Positions 1 to 10,649 of a stretch of 64,000 nt of DNA are shown in pieces. Origin of the DNA: JAPORY01 sp965215385 (GTDB lineage Bacteria > Pseudomonadota > Alphaproteobacteria > Rhodobacterales > Rhodobacteraceae); assembly GCA_965215385.1 (NCBI GenBank), contig OZ244059.1:2170001-2234000 (forward strand), given 5' to 3'. Made by a program: the position numbers and the translations under genes. The notes under the pieces are model-generated. The model saw nothing but the letters and a program-made list of their open reading frames with translations, was not told the DNA's origin and did not search any database. Within the stretch, counting starts at the first letter, position 1. The number at the start of each line of letters is the position of its first letter.

Positions 1-256
1 CAAAAGTACAAAAACGGAAGTTTCTTGGTCATCAAATCGCATATTTTTTTTGTGATTGTGAGTAAGCCGCCGGCAACCTGCTACCGGTTTCGCGCATCGG
101 CACGCCAAACGGGCTGAGAATCGTGCTTTCGGGCATATTTTCGTACGACCGACCAAGAGCGTCGGTTAGCCGATAGCATCGTGCGATCACCGCGATGGGG
201 GTCGTCAAGGAATGACGCGAGAGGCGTTGCTACGGATTGAACAAGGCACTGGGTGT

Positions 257-500
257 TCAAATGAGGTCAATGGCCACTTCGCGTTGTCCTGAATAATATC
301 GATCGGCTTCGGGGATATACGCAAACCGACCTAGCATCCGAATGAGCGCAATCGCAATGCTCGACAGGCAGTTCAAGTTCCGCGCCGTTTAGCCGGCATG
401 CGCCCGACAACGATCCTCATCATAGGTGACATCCCAGACATAGTGTCAGCGATTTTCGATTCGTCCTTCATAATGCTCTCGTTCAAACTGCGGTTGCAAG
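257..500 (-). pseudogene. ISAs1-family transposase, C-terminal remnant
   Basis: Reading the minus strand from about 500 down to the stop at 257-259 gives the C-terminal signature of ISAs1-type DDE transposases: HYVWDVTYDEDRCR, then an ARNL-like stretch, then a RFAYIPEADRYYSGQ-like segment. Two in-frame stops interrupt it (before HYVW and before TARN), and no N-terminal half is visible, so it is dead. It opens a stretch of transposase and recombinase debris at the left edge. Confidence 0.7.
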
Positions 501-769
501 AATTGGTCTATGATTAGGTATAAGTTATTGACAATAATGGCACAAATCTAGCTTTGTGCAAATTATACTGGATTGGGTCGTGGCTCCTTTACATTGTGAG
601 AATGGCCGTTGTTGGCGTAAAATCTGAGTGGATGTTCGTCATAGCAGATTTTATTCAAGACTTTTCTGATACGCGGAGATCAAGAGGGGCTCGAACTGAC
701 ATGTATTGGAATACAAACTAATGATAACAATGGATAAATGCTAATTTGGTAATAATCTACCAAGTCGAC
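501..769. other. Non-coding debris with a diverged copy of the recombinase tail
   Basis: No intact gene. The stretch at about 582-640 resembles 772-832: both contain a tttacat-gtgaga core and, on the minus strand, both encode a short HSH-x-VK peptide tail. This suggests a second, more decayed copy of the 3' end of the recombinase remnant that follows. The rest shows nothing recognisable. Confidence 0.4.
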
Positions 770-1157
770 TCATAGCTTCTTTACATCGTGAGAGTGGTTC
801 TTGTCAGCACGAAAATTGGTAGTGGATCGTGACGGCAGCTTGCGTTCCTCGATTTTCATCGGTGCGGGTATTGAGGGTTGCTGGTCGCAGAGCGGCATCG
901 TGCGTTCGGGCAATCGAATATAGAGGCCACGACTGGCACCGTGGGTTTTCCAACTCACCATCGACGGCCCGTTGCCAAAGTGTCTGTCTGGATAGTTTGA
1001 GAAGTTTCGTGGCGTGTTGTAGCGGCACAGATCCTTCGGGTGCTTCGGGCCGGAATTTGCGGCGAAACGCATCATTCATGAGAATGCGCACCGGCGCACC
1101 GGGAACATCGGGTCTGACGCTGGGGAGAATCCCAGCGTTTATCCACAGGACTTTCAC
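770..1157 (-). pseudogene. Serine-recombinase-like C-terminal remnant
   Basis: Two overlapping minus-strand frames together rebuild a C-terminal piece typical of large resolvase-family proteins: EGSVPLQHATKLLKLSRQTL, a helix-turn-helix-like segment, in one frame, and KGLYIRLPER-like residues (GLYIRLPERTMPLCDQQP) in the other. A frameshift near 940-980 separates them. No catalytic N-terminal domain is present. The assignment rests on recalled family sequence; the decay is seen directly. Confidence 0.5.
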
Positions 1158-1160
1158 CCG

Positions 1161-1370
1161 CTACACATTGCCAGTTAGATTGGCGCACCCGAACACCGCC
1201 ACTACTGCCCCGTGCGGATAGGAGTACTGCAAGGTTATGAGTGCGCCCAAGCTCGGAACGGCGATACCGCCCTTGAGTATCGTGTGAAAGCCCCCTATCA
1301 CCGACGTCGGTAGCGGTTTGAGATTGGCGTTAGTCTGCCTGCGGATGCGCTTGCCTTCGCGCCACGACAT
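1161..1370 (-). pseudogene. IS1634-like transposase, N-terminal remnant
   Basis: The 69-residue frame contains a KRIRRQTNANLKPLP segment followed by GGFHTILKGG and SYPHGAVVAVFG. This order (R-x-R-x-T-x-x-NL, a short helix, then PHG-x-VAAVLG) is seen at the start of IS1634/IS1549-type transposases. The reading frame stops at 1161 and no DDE core follows, so it is a fragment lying against the recombinase remnant. Confidence 0.5.
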
Positions 1371-1660
1371 TCGGAAGAGGATTGCGGGTTTATCAGTCTA
1401 GTTCGGAATGGTGTCGATCGACAGTGCTATTATCGCCAAAATACAGGCGCAACGAATATTTGCCACGGCCCAACCGACAGAGTGATCGCGAGAATCTGTT
1501 TCCTACTGGCTATGTTGCAAGCACACAATGGTGGATGGCAGGCGCTATAAATTGCAATTTAGTGTGACAAATCGGATACTTAAGCAATGAATTGGCAAAT
1601 GAAGCTCAGACTACAGCTCCAGTCGTCAACTTCTATCCATCGCTTAAGGAATAGAAGTCC

Positions 1661-3251
1661 GTGACCCGAAAACGCCTACCCATCGGTATCCAAGATTTCG
1701 AGACGATCCGAAGTGAAGGCTGCTACTATGTCGATAAGACTGTGTTCATCCACCAATTGGTGAAACAAGGTCGTCATTATTTTCTGTCTCGTCCGCGGCG
1801 GTTTGGCAAGAGTCTTCTGATAAACACGCTGAGAGCGTTGTTTGAGGGACGTCAGGAGTTATTCCAAGGGCTTGCAATTCATGATGACTGGGATTGGTCA
1901 ATCTCTTATCCCGTTCTACGCCTGAGCTTTGATAGCAAGTATAACGAGGCAAAGGATATTGAGCGAAATGTCCTTGCGCAACTCAACGTCATTGAACGCA
2001 ATGCCGGACTGTCGATCTCAGCTATTGAAAGCGGGCCTGAACGTCTCTTTGATCTACTCGACCGCCTGCATGCGAAAACGGGTCAACGCGTAGTGGTTTT
2101 GGTTGATGAGTATGACAAGCCCATTCTGGATGTCCTGAACGATCCTGAACTTGCTTGTGCTAATCGCGACTATTTGCGCGGTTTCTATGGGACCATTAAG
2201 GGGAGTGCCCAACATATCCGATTCGTCTTTGTTACTGGGATCAGTATGTTTTCGAAGGTTAGTTTATTTTCGGGTCTCAACAATCTCGAAGATATCAGCC
2301 TTGATCCGCGCTACGGGACCCTGTGCGGCTATACCGACGAGGACATTGACACGGTGTTTGCGCCCGAACTTGATGGACTCGACCGTGAAAAGATCCGCAC
2401 TTGGTATAATGGCTATAATTGGCTCGGCGACCAACAGGTTTATAATCCGTTTGACGTGCTCTTGCTGTTTCGCAGCCGAAGGTTTCTTTCCCATTGGTTT
2501 AAGACGGGCACCCCCGACTTTTTGTTTGCAACCCTCAAGGCGAACTCGATCGGTCCGATGGAATTGGAAGGTCGAATCGCTGACCATTCATTGGTCGCCA
2601 AATTCGATGTCGATGACATCAGCGTTGAGGCGCTGTTATTCCAGACCGGTTATCTGACCATCACCGAGGAGCAACAGGACGATTTTGATACATTCTACCG
2701 ATTGGATTATCCGAATTTGGAGGTTCGGGTCAGCTTAAACCGGGGCTTGCTGGCCCATCTCGCCAACAACAGCCAAGTGCCGCACCAGGAAGGCCCGTAG
2801 TCTGCGCACTTGCCTTGCGACGAATGACTTTGAGGGTTTTGGTCGTGACCTAAAAGCCTCGCTCTGTTCTATACCCTATCAATGGCATGCGACTGGCGAT
2901 CTGGCTCGCTTTGCGGCATGGTATGCAAGCCTACTGCACATGTCGTTTCGGGCAATCGGCGTTGAGGTTCGCAGCGAGGAGGCTTCAAGCCATGGTCGCG
3001 CCGATATGGTGGTTGAGATTGGCGATCAGGTCTTTGTCATTGAGTTCAAGATGGCGGAATGGGCAGAGGCGGCTGGAGCGGCAGCGGTCACAAAGGCGAC
3101 AGAGAAGGCTCTCACGACAGCATTCGCGCAGCTGCGAAAGCGTGGCTATGGCAACAAATATCGCGGTAGTGGTCGGAAAGTTCACTTGATCGCCGTGGCA
3201 TGCGGGCGCGGCGAACGCAACTTGTTGCAGGTACGAACGGAGTCGCAGTAA
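1661..3251 (+). pseudogene. AAA-ATPase-like / PD-(D/E)XK nuclease protein, frameshifted
   Basis: The first frame (1661-2800, start GTG) is the AAA_ATPase-like domain common in genomic islands: GIQDFETIR and YYVDKT near the N-terminus, Walker A variant RPRRFGKSLL (about residues 45-55), and Walker B VVVLVDEYDKP near residue 150. It ends prematurely near 2800. The next frame continues without interruption (NDFEGFGRDLKASL, IPYQWHATGD, then GRADMVVEIG and VIEFKM) to the stop at 3251; this second part is the C-terminal PD-(D/E)XK nuclease domain, with D and E-x-K visible. One base too many (or two too few) around 2785-2800 separates the frames. If repaired, the protein is about 530 aa, normal for the family. 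Biological role is unsettled; the family is scattered across bacteria and associated with mobile regions. Confidence 0.8.
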
Positions 3252-3688
3252 ATGGAATGAGTGCCGATGGCGGCTGATATCAACTCTCGCCGTCGGTCTC
3301 TGATCCGAGGTCAAGTGCTGTCGGACTGTTTCTATATTCCGGCATTATCGGCAAGAACAATAATTGAACGAGAGCCGCTTCAAGTTGCGATGCCCAACCG
3401 TCGGCGGCGTCAGATAATCGTTACGTCGAATGCAAATTGAGGACTCAATTTCTGAAATGGTTCATTACATTCTTATTCCCAGGGACGTCTGAGACAGACG
3501 TTCACGAGAAAGATAATGAACCATGATGAACGCTACCCCCGATTTCGGTCCCGAGTGCATAACGCTGTAGATGATTGATTTTTGCAAAAACATTTGGCTG
3601 ACAAACCAAACGACGCAAATTGATGTAACTTCTCAACGGATTTAACACGCTAACGTTTGAGCAGTTTCAATAAGCGTGGGTTCAAGCG
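3252..3688. other. Intergenic, nothing recognised
   Basis: AT-richer spacer with no supported gene, RNA or repeat on either strand. Confidence 0.4.
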
Positions 3689-3994
3689 TTAATCAACACA
3701 GTTTTCGTCGCCGATCGCTGCATCTCCATTTTCGATTGATATAAGGAACGAATAGGTCCCGTTGTTGTAGACGGTTAGGTTGGCACTTATCGAATTATCG
3801 AACCAAGATAACGAAAAACTACTCTCGGCATCCAAACCAATCATTGGTTGTTTCAAAATTCCTGCCGCCGCTATCCTCGCAAGCATTGCCTGAGCGTGGC
3901 GTACGGCATCGACATCTGGCGCAAAGTTTCCCAGACCTTTCCATCCGTCGTGACGGCTGCCCAGTTCCACTATTTTGTTCCAACAATTCAACAT
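3689..3994 (-). CDS. Conserved hypothetical protein, probably C-terminally truncated
   Basis: About 101 residues from ATG 3994 (a TTG at 4012 is possible). The sequence has protein-like texture: SRHDGWKGLG, then APDVDAVRHAQAMLARIAAAG, then IGLDAESSFSLSWFD and DLTVY/TYSF-like strands. Similar small proteins are found in island regions of alphaproteobacteria, often as partners of a second short protein. The end (DAAIGDENCVD) is abrupt and may be a truncation. It sits directly downstream of the frameshifted membrane protein on the same strand. Function unknown. Confidence 0.5.
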   Translation of the reverse strand: MLNCWNKIVELGSRHDGWKGLGNFAPDVDAVRHAQAMLARIAAAGILKQPMIGLDAESSFSLSWFDNSISANLTVYNNGTYSFLISIENGDAAIGDENCVD

Positions 3995-4024
3995 TGCTAT
4001 GCGCGACCGCAAGACGTAGGTGAA

Positions 4025-4374
4025 CTAGCCTCGTTTTGCGGCGAGAAAAAAGAGGGCGATGCCAATGTGCATGCCATCAAGCCCCCCCCAAGATACTTTA
4101 TGACATTTCGGTGGTCCTCTAACCAGATCGAGCCCGATGCAACCGCGACACCATCAATATTCGCATTAACAGCCCAGCCGCCAGCGACACCGAGGGTATG
4201 CAGGAAAAGGTAGTAACCGGCAAAGCTAAACTGTCGTGAGTTCGATAAAGCCTTTGTGGGTGAACGAGCATCAAGAAGATTTGGCCCGATAGCAGTCTCG
4301 TGTCTTGGTGAGTTCGGTAGCTTCCAAAAGCTGCCGTCAGATGTCGATGCAAGTTTCGAGCAACCCGAGCGCAA
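4025..4374 (-). pseudogene. Small membrane protein frameshifted in an 8-base G tract
   Basis: The first frame reads YLFLHTLGVAGGWAVNANID, then IKYLGGGL, and then loses sense. Adding one G to the eight-base tract (C run 4082-4089 on the plus strand) joins it to GMHIGIALFFLAAKRG and a stop at 4025-4027, a plausible hydrophobic C-terminal segment. The break lies exactly in the homopolymer, so it is either a slipped-strand mutation or a sequencing error. The N-terminal 30 residues look unconvincing and the true start is uncertain. Function unknown. Confidence 0.4.
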
Positions 4375-5006
4375 CTTGGTAATAGTGTGCCTGAACTCAA
4401 GGCCGTTGAACGACCCCCCGCCCTACGAATTCTAAAAATCTGCCATCTTTCTCTGCTGTGCGATGACACCCTTCTCTGTCGCCATCAAGACGCTCAACAA
4501 AAAGCATCAGCATCCAAGCCTCAAACCTCGAAAACGCTTGGATTCAATGCCAAATCATTGATAACGGAACGACACTTCATTGCACGCCGCGTCTCATCCT
4601 CCTTAAGCATACCAAACTGACAACCAATGCGGCATCGCAAGTGGTCAACAGCTGTCAAGAAAGGGAAAATACTTATCAAGTGGTTCGTTAGACGGTGATC
4701 GGGTCAGGGCGAAACTCAAAGTAGGCTGATTAACCACATGAACAACGATTACTCTGCACAAGGTGTGTTCAAACTTCTCTTCACGCCTCGCATCCAGTGC
4801 TATACTCGGAGATGGCCTAAGTCGGAATCAGTTTGACACCGAGAACTAATTCCTAATGCCCAAGCACTCGGTCATTTCGTCACCTCAAGTGCGACTTAGG
4901 AATTTGGATTTTTGCTTTTCTTGAGACGCTTGACTGAATTTTGTTCCTTCCAAAATTGATGCGGTAATGAGGGAAATGAGGAAATGGCTGATAACAATCG
5001 CAGAGA
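4375..5006. other. Intergenic, nothing recognised
   Basis: Several short frames on both strands but none with convincing protein texture, start context or recognised motif. Confidence 0.4.
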
Positions 5007-5243
5007 ATGCACACAACGAGTTTGGCTGTTCTCTACCGCGAAAGACGCCGCTGCACCTATGCGGCTCTGGCCGGACTTCTCGGTGTCGGAAATCAAGGAG
5101 TGGGAAAGTATCGCGGCCATCACCGCCCAGCGGCCTCATGGGTCGTACGAAAGGACAAAGGTAAACCAACGGATTATGATGAGCGCGATGAGGACAAAAA
5201 TCTCCTGTGCGGCCTGAACCCATTACTCTCCCGAAAAAGCTAG
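5007..5243 (+). pseudogene. Remnant of a small conserved DNA-related protein
   Basis: Residues TYAALAGLLGV, then HHRPAASWVVRKDKGKPTDY form a pattern I recognise from uncharacterised island proteins (T-Y-x-x-V/L-A-x-x-LG followed by P-x-ASWVV-x-x-x-G-x-PT-x-Y). Upstream sequence with the start and downstream sequence are missing or out of frame. Function unknown; family recognition is from memory only. Confidence 0.35.
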
Positions 5244-5930
5244 AACGTCTGATCATTGCGACGGAAACATCCCCAGACTTTTCTGACGCCTGTGAGTTCT
5301 CTTGGAGCCAGAGGCACCCCTTTCCCATTCCGAAATCTGGCGGCTGTCTAGTCGCCCCAATTGCGCCGGGGTATACGAGGGGGACAATCGGATCTCTGGC
5401 GAATAAATCCAGTTTGGACGCTCGAAAATGTGGCTTATCGGATGACTTCGCTTCTGCCACCGCCGCTTAGTGCTGGGACCCGAAATAACCAAGAGAAACG
5501 AAAATACGTCCTAAATCACATGCATGAGATCGACTATCACACAAAGCCCTTCAAAGAAGAAGACGCAGCAAAAGGAGTGGAACGACGGCATAAGGCGCAC
5601 AAGAAATTGTACTGCTTTCCTACCTGAGCTCAAATATGAGTATTATTCTCCCTTCGAGGCTGACTAATAGGGCAGAATAGGGCTTCCACAAGAGCGTGAG
5701 GAACTGTGGCAATTGCACAGAGGCCTTTAGATTGTCGCTTCTTCATCACTTGGACGATTATGAGAATACTGCAGATGCGTGGCTGCCGCGATGAAACCCG
5801 CAAAATTTGGTCAATTTGATCAAAGCCCTCGTATGCTGCGTTAGGTTGCGGGTCAAGGACCGTGAAGGCAGGGGTGAGATAGGTGCCTGCGGCACTAATT
5901 TGGATGCTATAATTTCAAGCTCTTGCAATT
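5244..5930. other. Intergenic, nothing recognised
   Basis: Overlapping short plus-strand frames occur at 5207-5627 but show no recognisable domain and no good ribosome-binding site. No RNA or repeat seen. Confidence 0.35.
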
Positions 5931-6400
5931 CTACAAGGGTGACTTGCCATTTGCGCCGTCCCGAGCAGGTCTAGTTAAATGGTAACACTGGGTGGGTTGC
6001 CGCCGCACGATCCATACGAGAACCTCAAAGCCATATCCCGACTTCGAAAGTGCCAGGATGATGTTTGTTGGCATCGCTGGTGCCAGTTCGGGGGCTGATC
6101 CTTTACCAAAGCGGTCGCCTTGGTTCGTGAACAGTCGGGGCAGGGCGACAAGGTTGAAGCGGGCATAGATATCTTGAAGCACCCCGCATTCACTTATGCC
6201 ACGGAAGTGTTCTAGATGGGCCGTCTGCTTCCGAAATCTTTTGCAGTTCCCCAAAATCCCAGCTTTCGTTATAGCGATCGGTGAGATCGTTCAGTCGAGA
6301 GTGTTCTCGATCAAACAGCATTGTTGCGAACTGAAAACGCACTCTATACGTGAAAAGTTACGAGTTGAATTATTGGCGACAATCTTTGATTTTGTCGATC
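5931..6400 (-). pseudogene. IS4-type transposase, C-terminal remnant
   Basis: Minus-strand frames contain LNDLTDRYNESWDF, then QTAHLEHFRGISECGVLQDI and YARFNLVALPRLFTNQGD. This matches the end of IS4-like DDE transposases (Y-R-x-R-W-x-I-E, then LE-x-F-RG-x-S-x-x-x-V-x-Q-E-x-YA-x-x-x-L). The two parts are in different frames and the catalytic core is absent, so the element is dead. Confidence 0.6.
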
Positions 6401-6738
6401 GAATCTGACCGTCAGTCATTATTTGTATTCGGGGTATACGAGCTCTCAGGACCGGAATTATTTTGGTGTGAGTTGAGTGATTGAATGATTTGCCTGCGGA
6501 TACAATAGTTTGTTTGCATGCAGTTCTGAAATCAATGGAGTACTTTTTTCCTTTCAGGTATCACCGCAAAGATGCTAGGGCATTGGTGCTTCTGCTTCGT
6601 GAAACAGCAAACAATGGCAAGGGTGCTTGCGTCGGATTGCTGAGAGGTGAAAGTTTGATGCGTGTTTGCGCAAACGATCAAGGATGGCGAAAAAGCGTTT
6701 CGACTTCATCGGAAAAACACGGCTTCTGAGAACTCAAA
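6401..6738. other. Intergenic, nothing recognised
   Basis: Contains one 82-codon plus-strand frame (6481-6729) with no recognisable features. May include the promoter of the downstream AlbA_2 gene, but I cannot place it. Confidence 0.35.
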
Positions 6739-7929
6739 ATGGAATGGCTTGATGTATTGCGCCGCATAGAGTCCGGCGAGGATGCACGGACTGAATTAAA
6801 GAGCGCGACTAGTGATATTTCCTCAATTCGAAGAACGCTATGCGCGTTTGCCAATAGTGACGGGGGGTTACTCGTTATTGGTGTTGGCGATTCAGGCAGC
6901 ATTTTGGGGGTGGATCAGGACGCGAATGCGGTACAGGAACGCTTGACGAGTTCTTTGCAAAACGGATGCGGTCGTCCCGTGTCGGCCGTGCTTGGTCGCC
7001 ATCTGTTTGGCGATAGGTGGGTGCACTGGATTGACGTCCAGCGTCATCAGCGCGGCTATGAACCCTTTAACACCGACGGACGTTTTTGGGTTCGACGGGG
7101 ACGTAGCACGGTTGCACCATCACCATCTGAATTACAAGAATTGTTCAACGTTTTTGGCCTCGTGCTGACTGAACAACAAACGATCCCCTCTGCTACGCTG
7201 GATGATATTGACCTTGGGGCTTTTTGGAAGTTCATGCGATCCCAAGGTAAACACCTAGATGATAGTCCGCAACTGAATATTGAGAGTGATCTGCTAAACG
7301 CATCTGTATGCGATCGATTGAATGACGGGCTGCATCCGACGCTGTATGGCTTAATGGTTTTTGGGCGGAATCCACAGGGGCATCGGAACACAACAAGTTT
7401 CTTTATTCAATGTGTCGCCTATGCCGGAACCGATCAATCGACAAAAGTATTGAGTTCAGGGGAAGGAAAAGGTCGTATAGATGAGCAAGTCGAGCGCTCG
7501 GTAGGCTGGTTTCAAAGCTTAGGCCGACGAGAGGAATTGAACGGATTGCGGCGCACCGATTGCCCGCTCATTCCTGACGGAGTTTTGCGGGAGGTGCTTG
7601 TCAACGCCGTAATTCACCGAGATTATGCTTTGACTGGCTCCCAAATTATGTTTGAAGTATTTGATGATCGTATTGATGTGACGAGCCCCGGGGCTTTGCC
7701 CAATCATATGACGGTCGAACAAGCACGATCAGGTGGAGCACCGCGTTCTCGTAACGAAATGATGGCGAATGCAATGGTCGTTCAGCAACTCATGGAGCGG
7801 CGCGGACGCGGTTGGTTGTTGATGCGACCTGGTATGCGTGAGTTCAATAACACTGAGCCCACACTCCACTGCGATACAGAAAGTCGATTCGTTCGCGTAA
7901 GCTTTTGCCTCGCACCCTCCACCCATTAA
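6739..7929 (+). CDS. AlbA_2 / divergent AAA-4 domain protein
   Basis: 396 aa, ATG start. The N-terminus carries the Schlafen-type AlbA_2 pattern: LRRIESGEDARTELKSA (E-x-LEFK equivalent), then LCAFANSDGGLLVIGV at about residues 35-52, where the ANS-x-GG-x-LVIGV core is diagnostic. A middle region has FWVRRG, and the C-terminal half has LREVLVNAVIHRDY (about residues 285-300), the signature of the HATPase_c_4-like domain found in RecG-like transcriptional regulators. Such proteins are thought to bind nucleic acid and are frequent in islands and defence regions; function of this one is unknown. The gene is complete, unlike most neighbours, with no clear ribosome-binding site and no operon partner. 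Confidence 0.8.
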   Translation: MEWLDVLRRIESGEDARTELKSATSDISSIRRTLCAFANSDGGLLVIGVGDSGSILGVDQDANAVQERLTSSLQNGCGRPVSAVLGRHLFGDRWVHWIDVQRHQRGYEPFNTDGRFWVRRGRSTVAPSPSELQELFNVFGLVLTEQQTIPSATLDDIDLGAFWKFMRSQGKHLDDSPQLNIESDLLNASVCDRLNDGLHPTLYGLMVFGRNPQGHRNTTSFFIQCVAYAGTDQSTKVLSSGEGKGRIDEQVERSVGWFQSLGRREELNGLRRTDCPLIPDGVLREVLVNAVIHRDYALTGSQIMFEVFDDRIDVTSPGALPNHMTVEQARSGGAPRSRNEMMANAMVVQQLMERRGRGWLLMRPGMREFNNTEPTLHCDTESRFVRVSFCLAPSTH

Positions 7930-8748
7930 TGCCGTCCCCTGCAAACGGATGCGTGAGGACGAGTTGGTGGTCCGAAATTGGCCTACTCATAGGTATTTGG
8001 CGGGACGACTATGCTGCTGGGACAGAGCCAATCATCCCGAAGTTTACCCCGAAAGCGATCTGTTGATCCAAGCCAGTAATCGGTCACCCGTAGCCGAACT
8101 AAAGATCTGCCGTCTGGTTCGGTGTCGTTTGACTTTAATTGAACGCAGTAGTCCCGTCTGCACTTCCGATATTTCGTAAAGCCAGTCGCTTTATAGGCCG
8201 AGCGATCACTAACCTCTCAGGTCAAGACCAACATTGAATCATCAATCGCCGCTCCGACCCTCCGATACCCAATATCCGCCATCTAACGCTGAGCATAGGT
8301 CGGCGCTCCCAAATCGCCACCCAATGGCATTCACATAAGCTGAGCACGATCAGTTAAATGAATTGCCGGAGCCATCTTGAGGCGGCGCACGGTCTGCTCA
8401 GAGATAAAGACGCACAGGATGTCTCGTATCTATCACCCAACAGAATCTCCAAAGGGATGGGGTAATGGATAAGTTTTCAGGATTGTCTACACTGAAGTCC
8501 AAATCCTCCCACCCTGATGTGCCGAATCTCTACAACATTAAGCTCTCACTTTTGACATTGCCAAAAAACTCGAACTGGCTCTGCAGGGTGTCGCTGCCCG
8601 CTGGAAAATAGAAATTGACTAACAAGGGAGTCCGAGATTGCCAAAACACATCATCAATTAAATCAAGATGTCCCACCGGCTTTGGTAATAGCGCACGCAG
8701 GAAATTGTTTGGCAGATTATGGCGGAATATTTGTCACTCTTGCAGAGC
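7930..8748. other. Intergenic, nothing recognised
   Basis: About 0.8 kb between the AlbA_2 gene and the 3' end of the minus-strand ATPase. No supported gene, RNA, repeat or clear transposase remnant on either strand. Confidence 0.4.
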
Positions 8749-10188
8749 CTAAACCGCGGTCATGACGTCGACAGCGACAGCACCTTGCCAAAGAAAAACC
8801 TCTTGCGTGGATTTCAAACCATCAAGTTGCTTCATTGCCCATTCACGGGCATCGCTCAAGCTGTCAAATTCTCCCTCGCTATAGATCTCACCCCTGCAAC
8901 GAATAGAATACGTTTTGTCTTTCTCTGGAAATTTCGCTGTCTCAATCAAATAGGTTCGAAAAGACGGAATGGGGCAATGAACAATGCTGCTGTTGGGAAG
9001 TTCCTGTATGGCACCTTGATGAATGAGGTGTTTACAGAAATCTATCGCCTCCTGTCGTGTGCGCGGGTCTGAAAGTTCCGCTGAAATATTTTGGACGAAT
9101 TTCCTCATTGTAACGAGAGTACTTTGATTATTCAGCGACTGCATTAACGGTGCTACAAGATCGGCATTAAATTTCATTGTTTCACTGACGCGGTCTCGAT
9201 AATATTCGACTCGATACTGCGCAAACTGATTTGTAACTCGCAGCCAATCCTGTTCGGTCAATGCGTCCAACTTACCGCCAAAGTTCGGCTGTGCTTTGCT
9301 CTTTTCGACAACTACCTGTGCCAAGGCTTTTTGGGCGCAATGCAAATGACAGGGCCAGTCATCCGCCAGTTTACAATATCCGTTCAAGCGCTGCTGCTGA
9401 GCACCAATTACGAGGCCAAAGTGCCTTCCCCACTCTCGCATCAACTGAGAACTCTCTTGGTGCTCAAAGCGACCAATGGAATGAACGGTTAAACCCCGCG
9501 TCAAGCCAAGAGACGCGATATGCGCTCGGGTGTTGCCCAAACCTGCTAACAACAGTGAAATTGGCAATTGGGAATTATTTTCATGGATATCTTGAAGGAA
9601 CTGGCTACTGGGCAGATCCTTGTCACCTGGCAAGTTTTGCGCTTCATCAAGCGCAATGATGATCGGGCCCTTGAGCCGACTGTTATTGAAACCCAACCAT
9701 TCCTTGAAAAGTGACAAGGTCGCCGATGGCACACTTGATATTGTTTCACTGGAGCGCGACACCTCGGCACCAATCTCCGGTACGCCCACCTTTATCGCAG
9801 CCGTCCAAAACTTGCTCTTCTCGGCAAATAGGTCGCGCGCTTTATCTCTGTCCACCAAGCGAGCTAATTTTCGTAACACAATCTGAGGACTACGCGCCTC
9901 AGAATTTGATAGTGTCAGAATTCGCGGTTCATCCTTCAACCACGGTGTCGTTGCGTGGTCACCTTTGTTGATTTTTTTCGCGAGCTCGGCAATGAGTGAA
10001 CTCTTGCCCGCCCCCGGCGCACCCTGAACAATTCGGGTTTGGCCCGGTTCACCTTGTTGATTATTCTGCCAACCTTGGTTTGCCCGCGCAATGATCTCGT
10101 CGATCATCGCTTGGCGCCCAACAAAAACCGGTGGTGCAGATTTTTCCTCACGCTTAGCAAATTTAGAGAGTGCTTCTCTTGCAAACAT
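8749..10188 (-). CDS. AAA family ATPase (paralogue A)
   Basis: 479 aa. After a short leader (FAKREEKSAPPVFVGRQ, the entry to an ORC/Cdc6-like or TniB-like AAA domain) comes Walker A GAPGAGKSS near residue 60, and Walker B IIIALDEAQN near residue 180 followed by LLLAGLGNT (sensor 1 region). The C-terminal region has KHLIHQGAIQELPNSSIVHC and PIPSFRTYLI, a conserved tail also present in the paralogue at 11534-12796. The last 60 residues (YSIRCRGEIYSEGEFDSL onwards) have no counterpart in the paralogue. The family is widespread in alphaproteobacteria but its role is not established; it resembles ATPases that load or license other DNA-acting proteins. It is transcribed away from its paralogue. Confidence 0.75.
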   Translation of the reverse strand: MFAREALSKFAKREEKSAPPVFVGRQAMIDEIIARANQGWQNNQQGEPGQTRIVQGAPGAGKSSLIAELAKKINKGDHATTPWLKDEPRILTLSNSEARSPQIVLRKLARLVDRDKARDLFAEKSKFWTAAIKVGVPEIGAEVSRSSETISSVPSATLSLFKEWLGFNNSRLKGPIIIALDEAQNLPGDKDLPSSQFLQDIHENNSQLPISLLLAGLGNTRAHIASLGLTRGLTVHSIGRFEHQESSQLMREWGRHFGLVIGAQQQRLNGYCKLADDWPCHLHCAQKALAQVVVEKSKAQPNFGGKLDALTEQDWLRVTNQFAQYRVEYYRDRVSETMKFNADLVAPLMQSLNNQSTLVTMRKFVQNISAELSDPRTRQEAIDFCKHLIHQGAIQELPNSSIVHCPIPSFRTYLIETAKFPEKDKTYSIRCRGEIYSEGEFDSLSDAREWAMKQLDGLKSTQEVFLWQGAVAVDVMTAV

Positions 10189-10649
10189 AACCCAGCTTAC
10201 GCTCTATTTCTCCACAGTGAAACGGACACAGGGAGACTACACCGCGTTCAAGCAATAGGCAATTCAAGCAGTAGGTGAGTCAAACTCGAATGCCCATTCG
10301 AATGTAAGTCACAGTCAAAAATTTGAGAGTCTGAAGTATGTGAATGGTGTGTAGTGGTCAGGCGACGGCATGAATAAATTTCTTGAAGAAAAGGAAACAG
10401 GGGGATTTCGCTGCCAAAAGGCTGTTACGATCAGACTCATCTGAGCCACACTAACTTACTCACTCCTTCGGACTCCGCTTTCACTCCTGAACACATAGTT
10501 TCCTGACTAGTAACACTCTCAATGTCACGAAGTTCCCAATACTATTTATTGCGGATGACCGCGACGTGGATCGACGAAGAACTCGCAATATGGCGACCAT
10601 TGCTCGTGGTCGACTATGGCGGTGTCGTCAGATTCGTGGTTTAGCAGGG
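10189..10649. other. Intergenic upstream of ATPase A
   Basis: Should contain the promoter of the minus-strand ATPase; I cannot identify boxes with confidence. No gene or repeat recognised. Confidence 0.35.

Noticed and set aside
5207..5627. Overlapping 87-88 codon plus-strand frames
   Set aside because: No recognisable domain, poor start context and no continuity with the decayed gene upstream.
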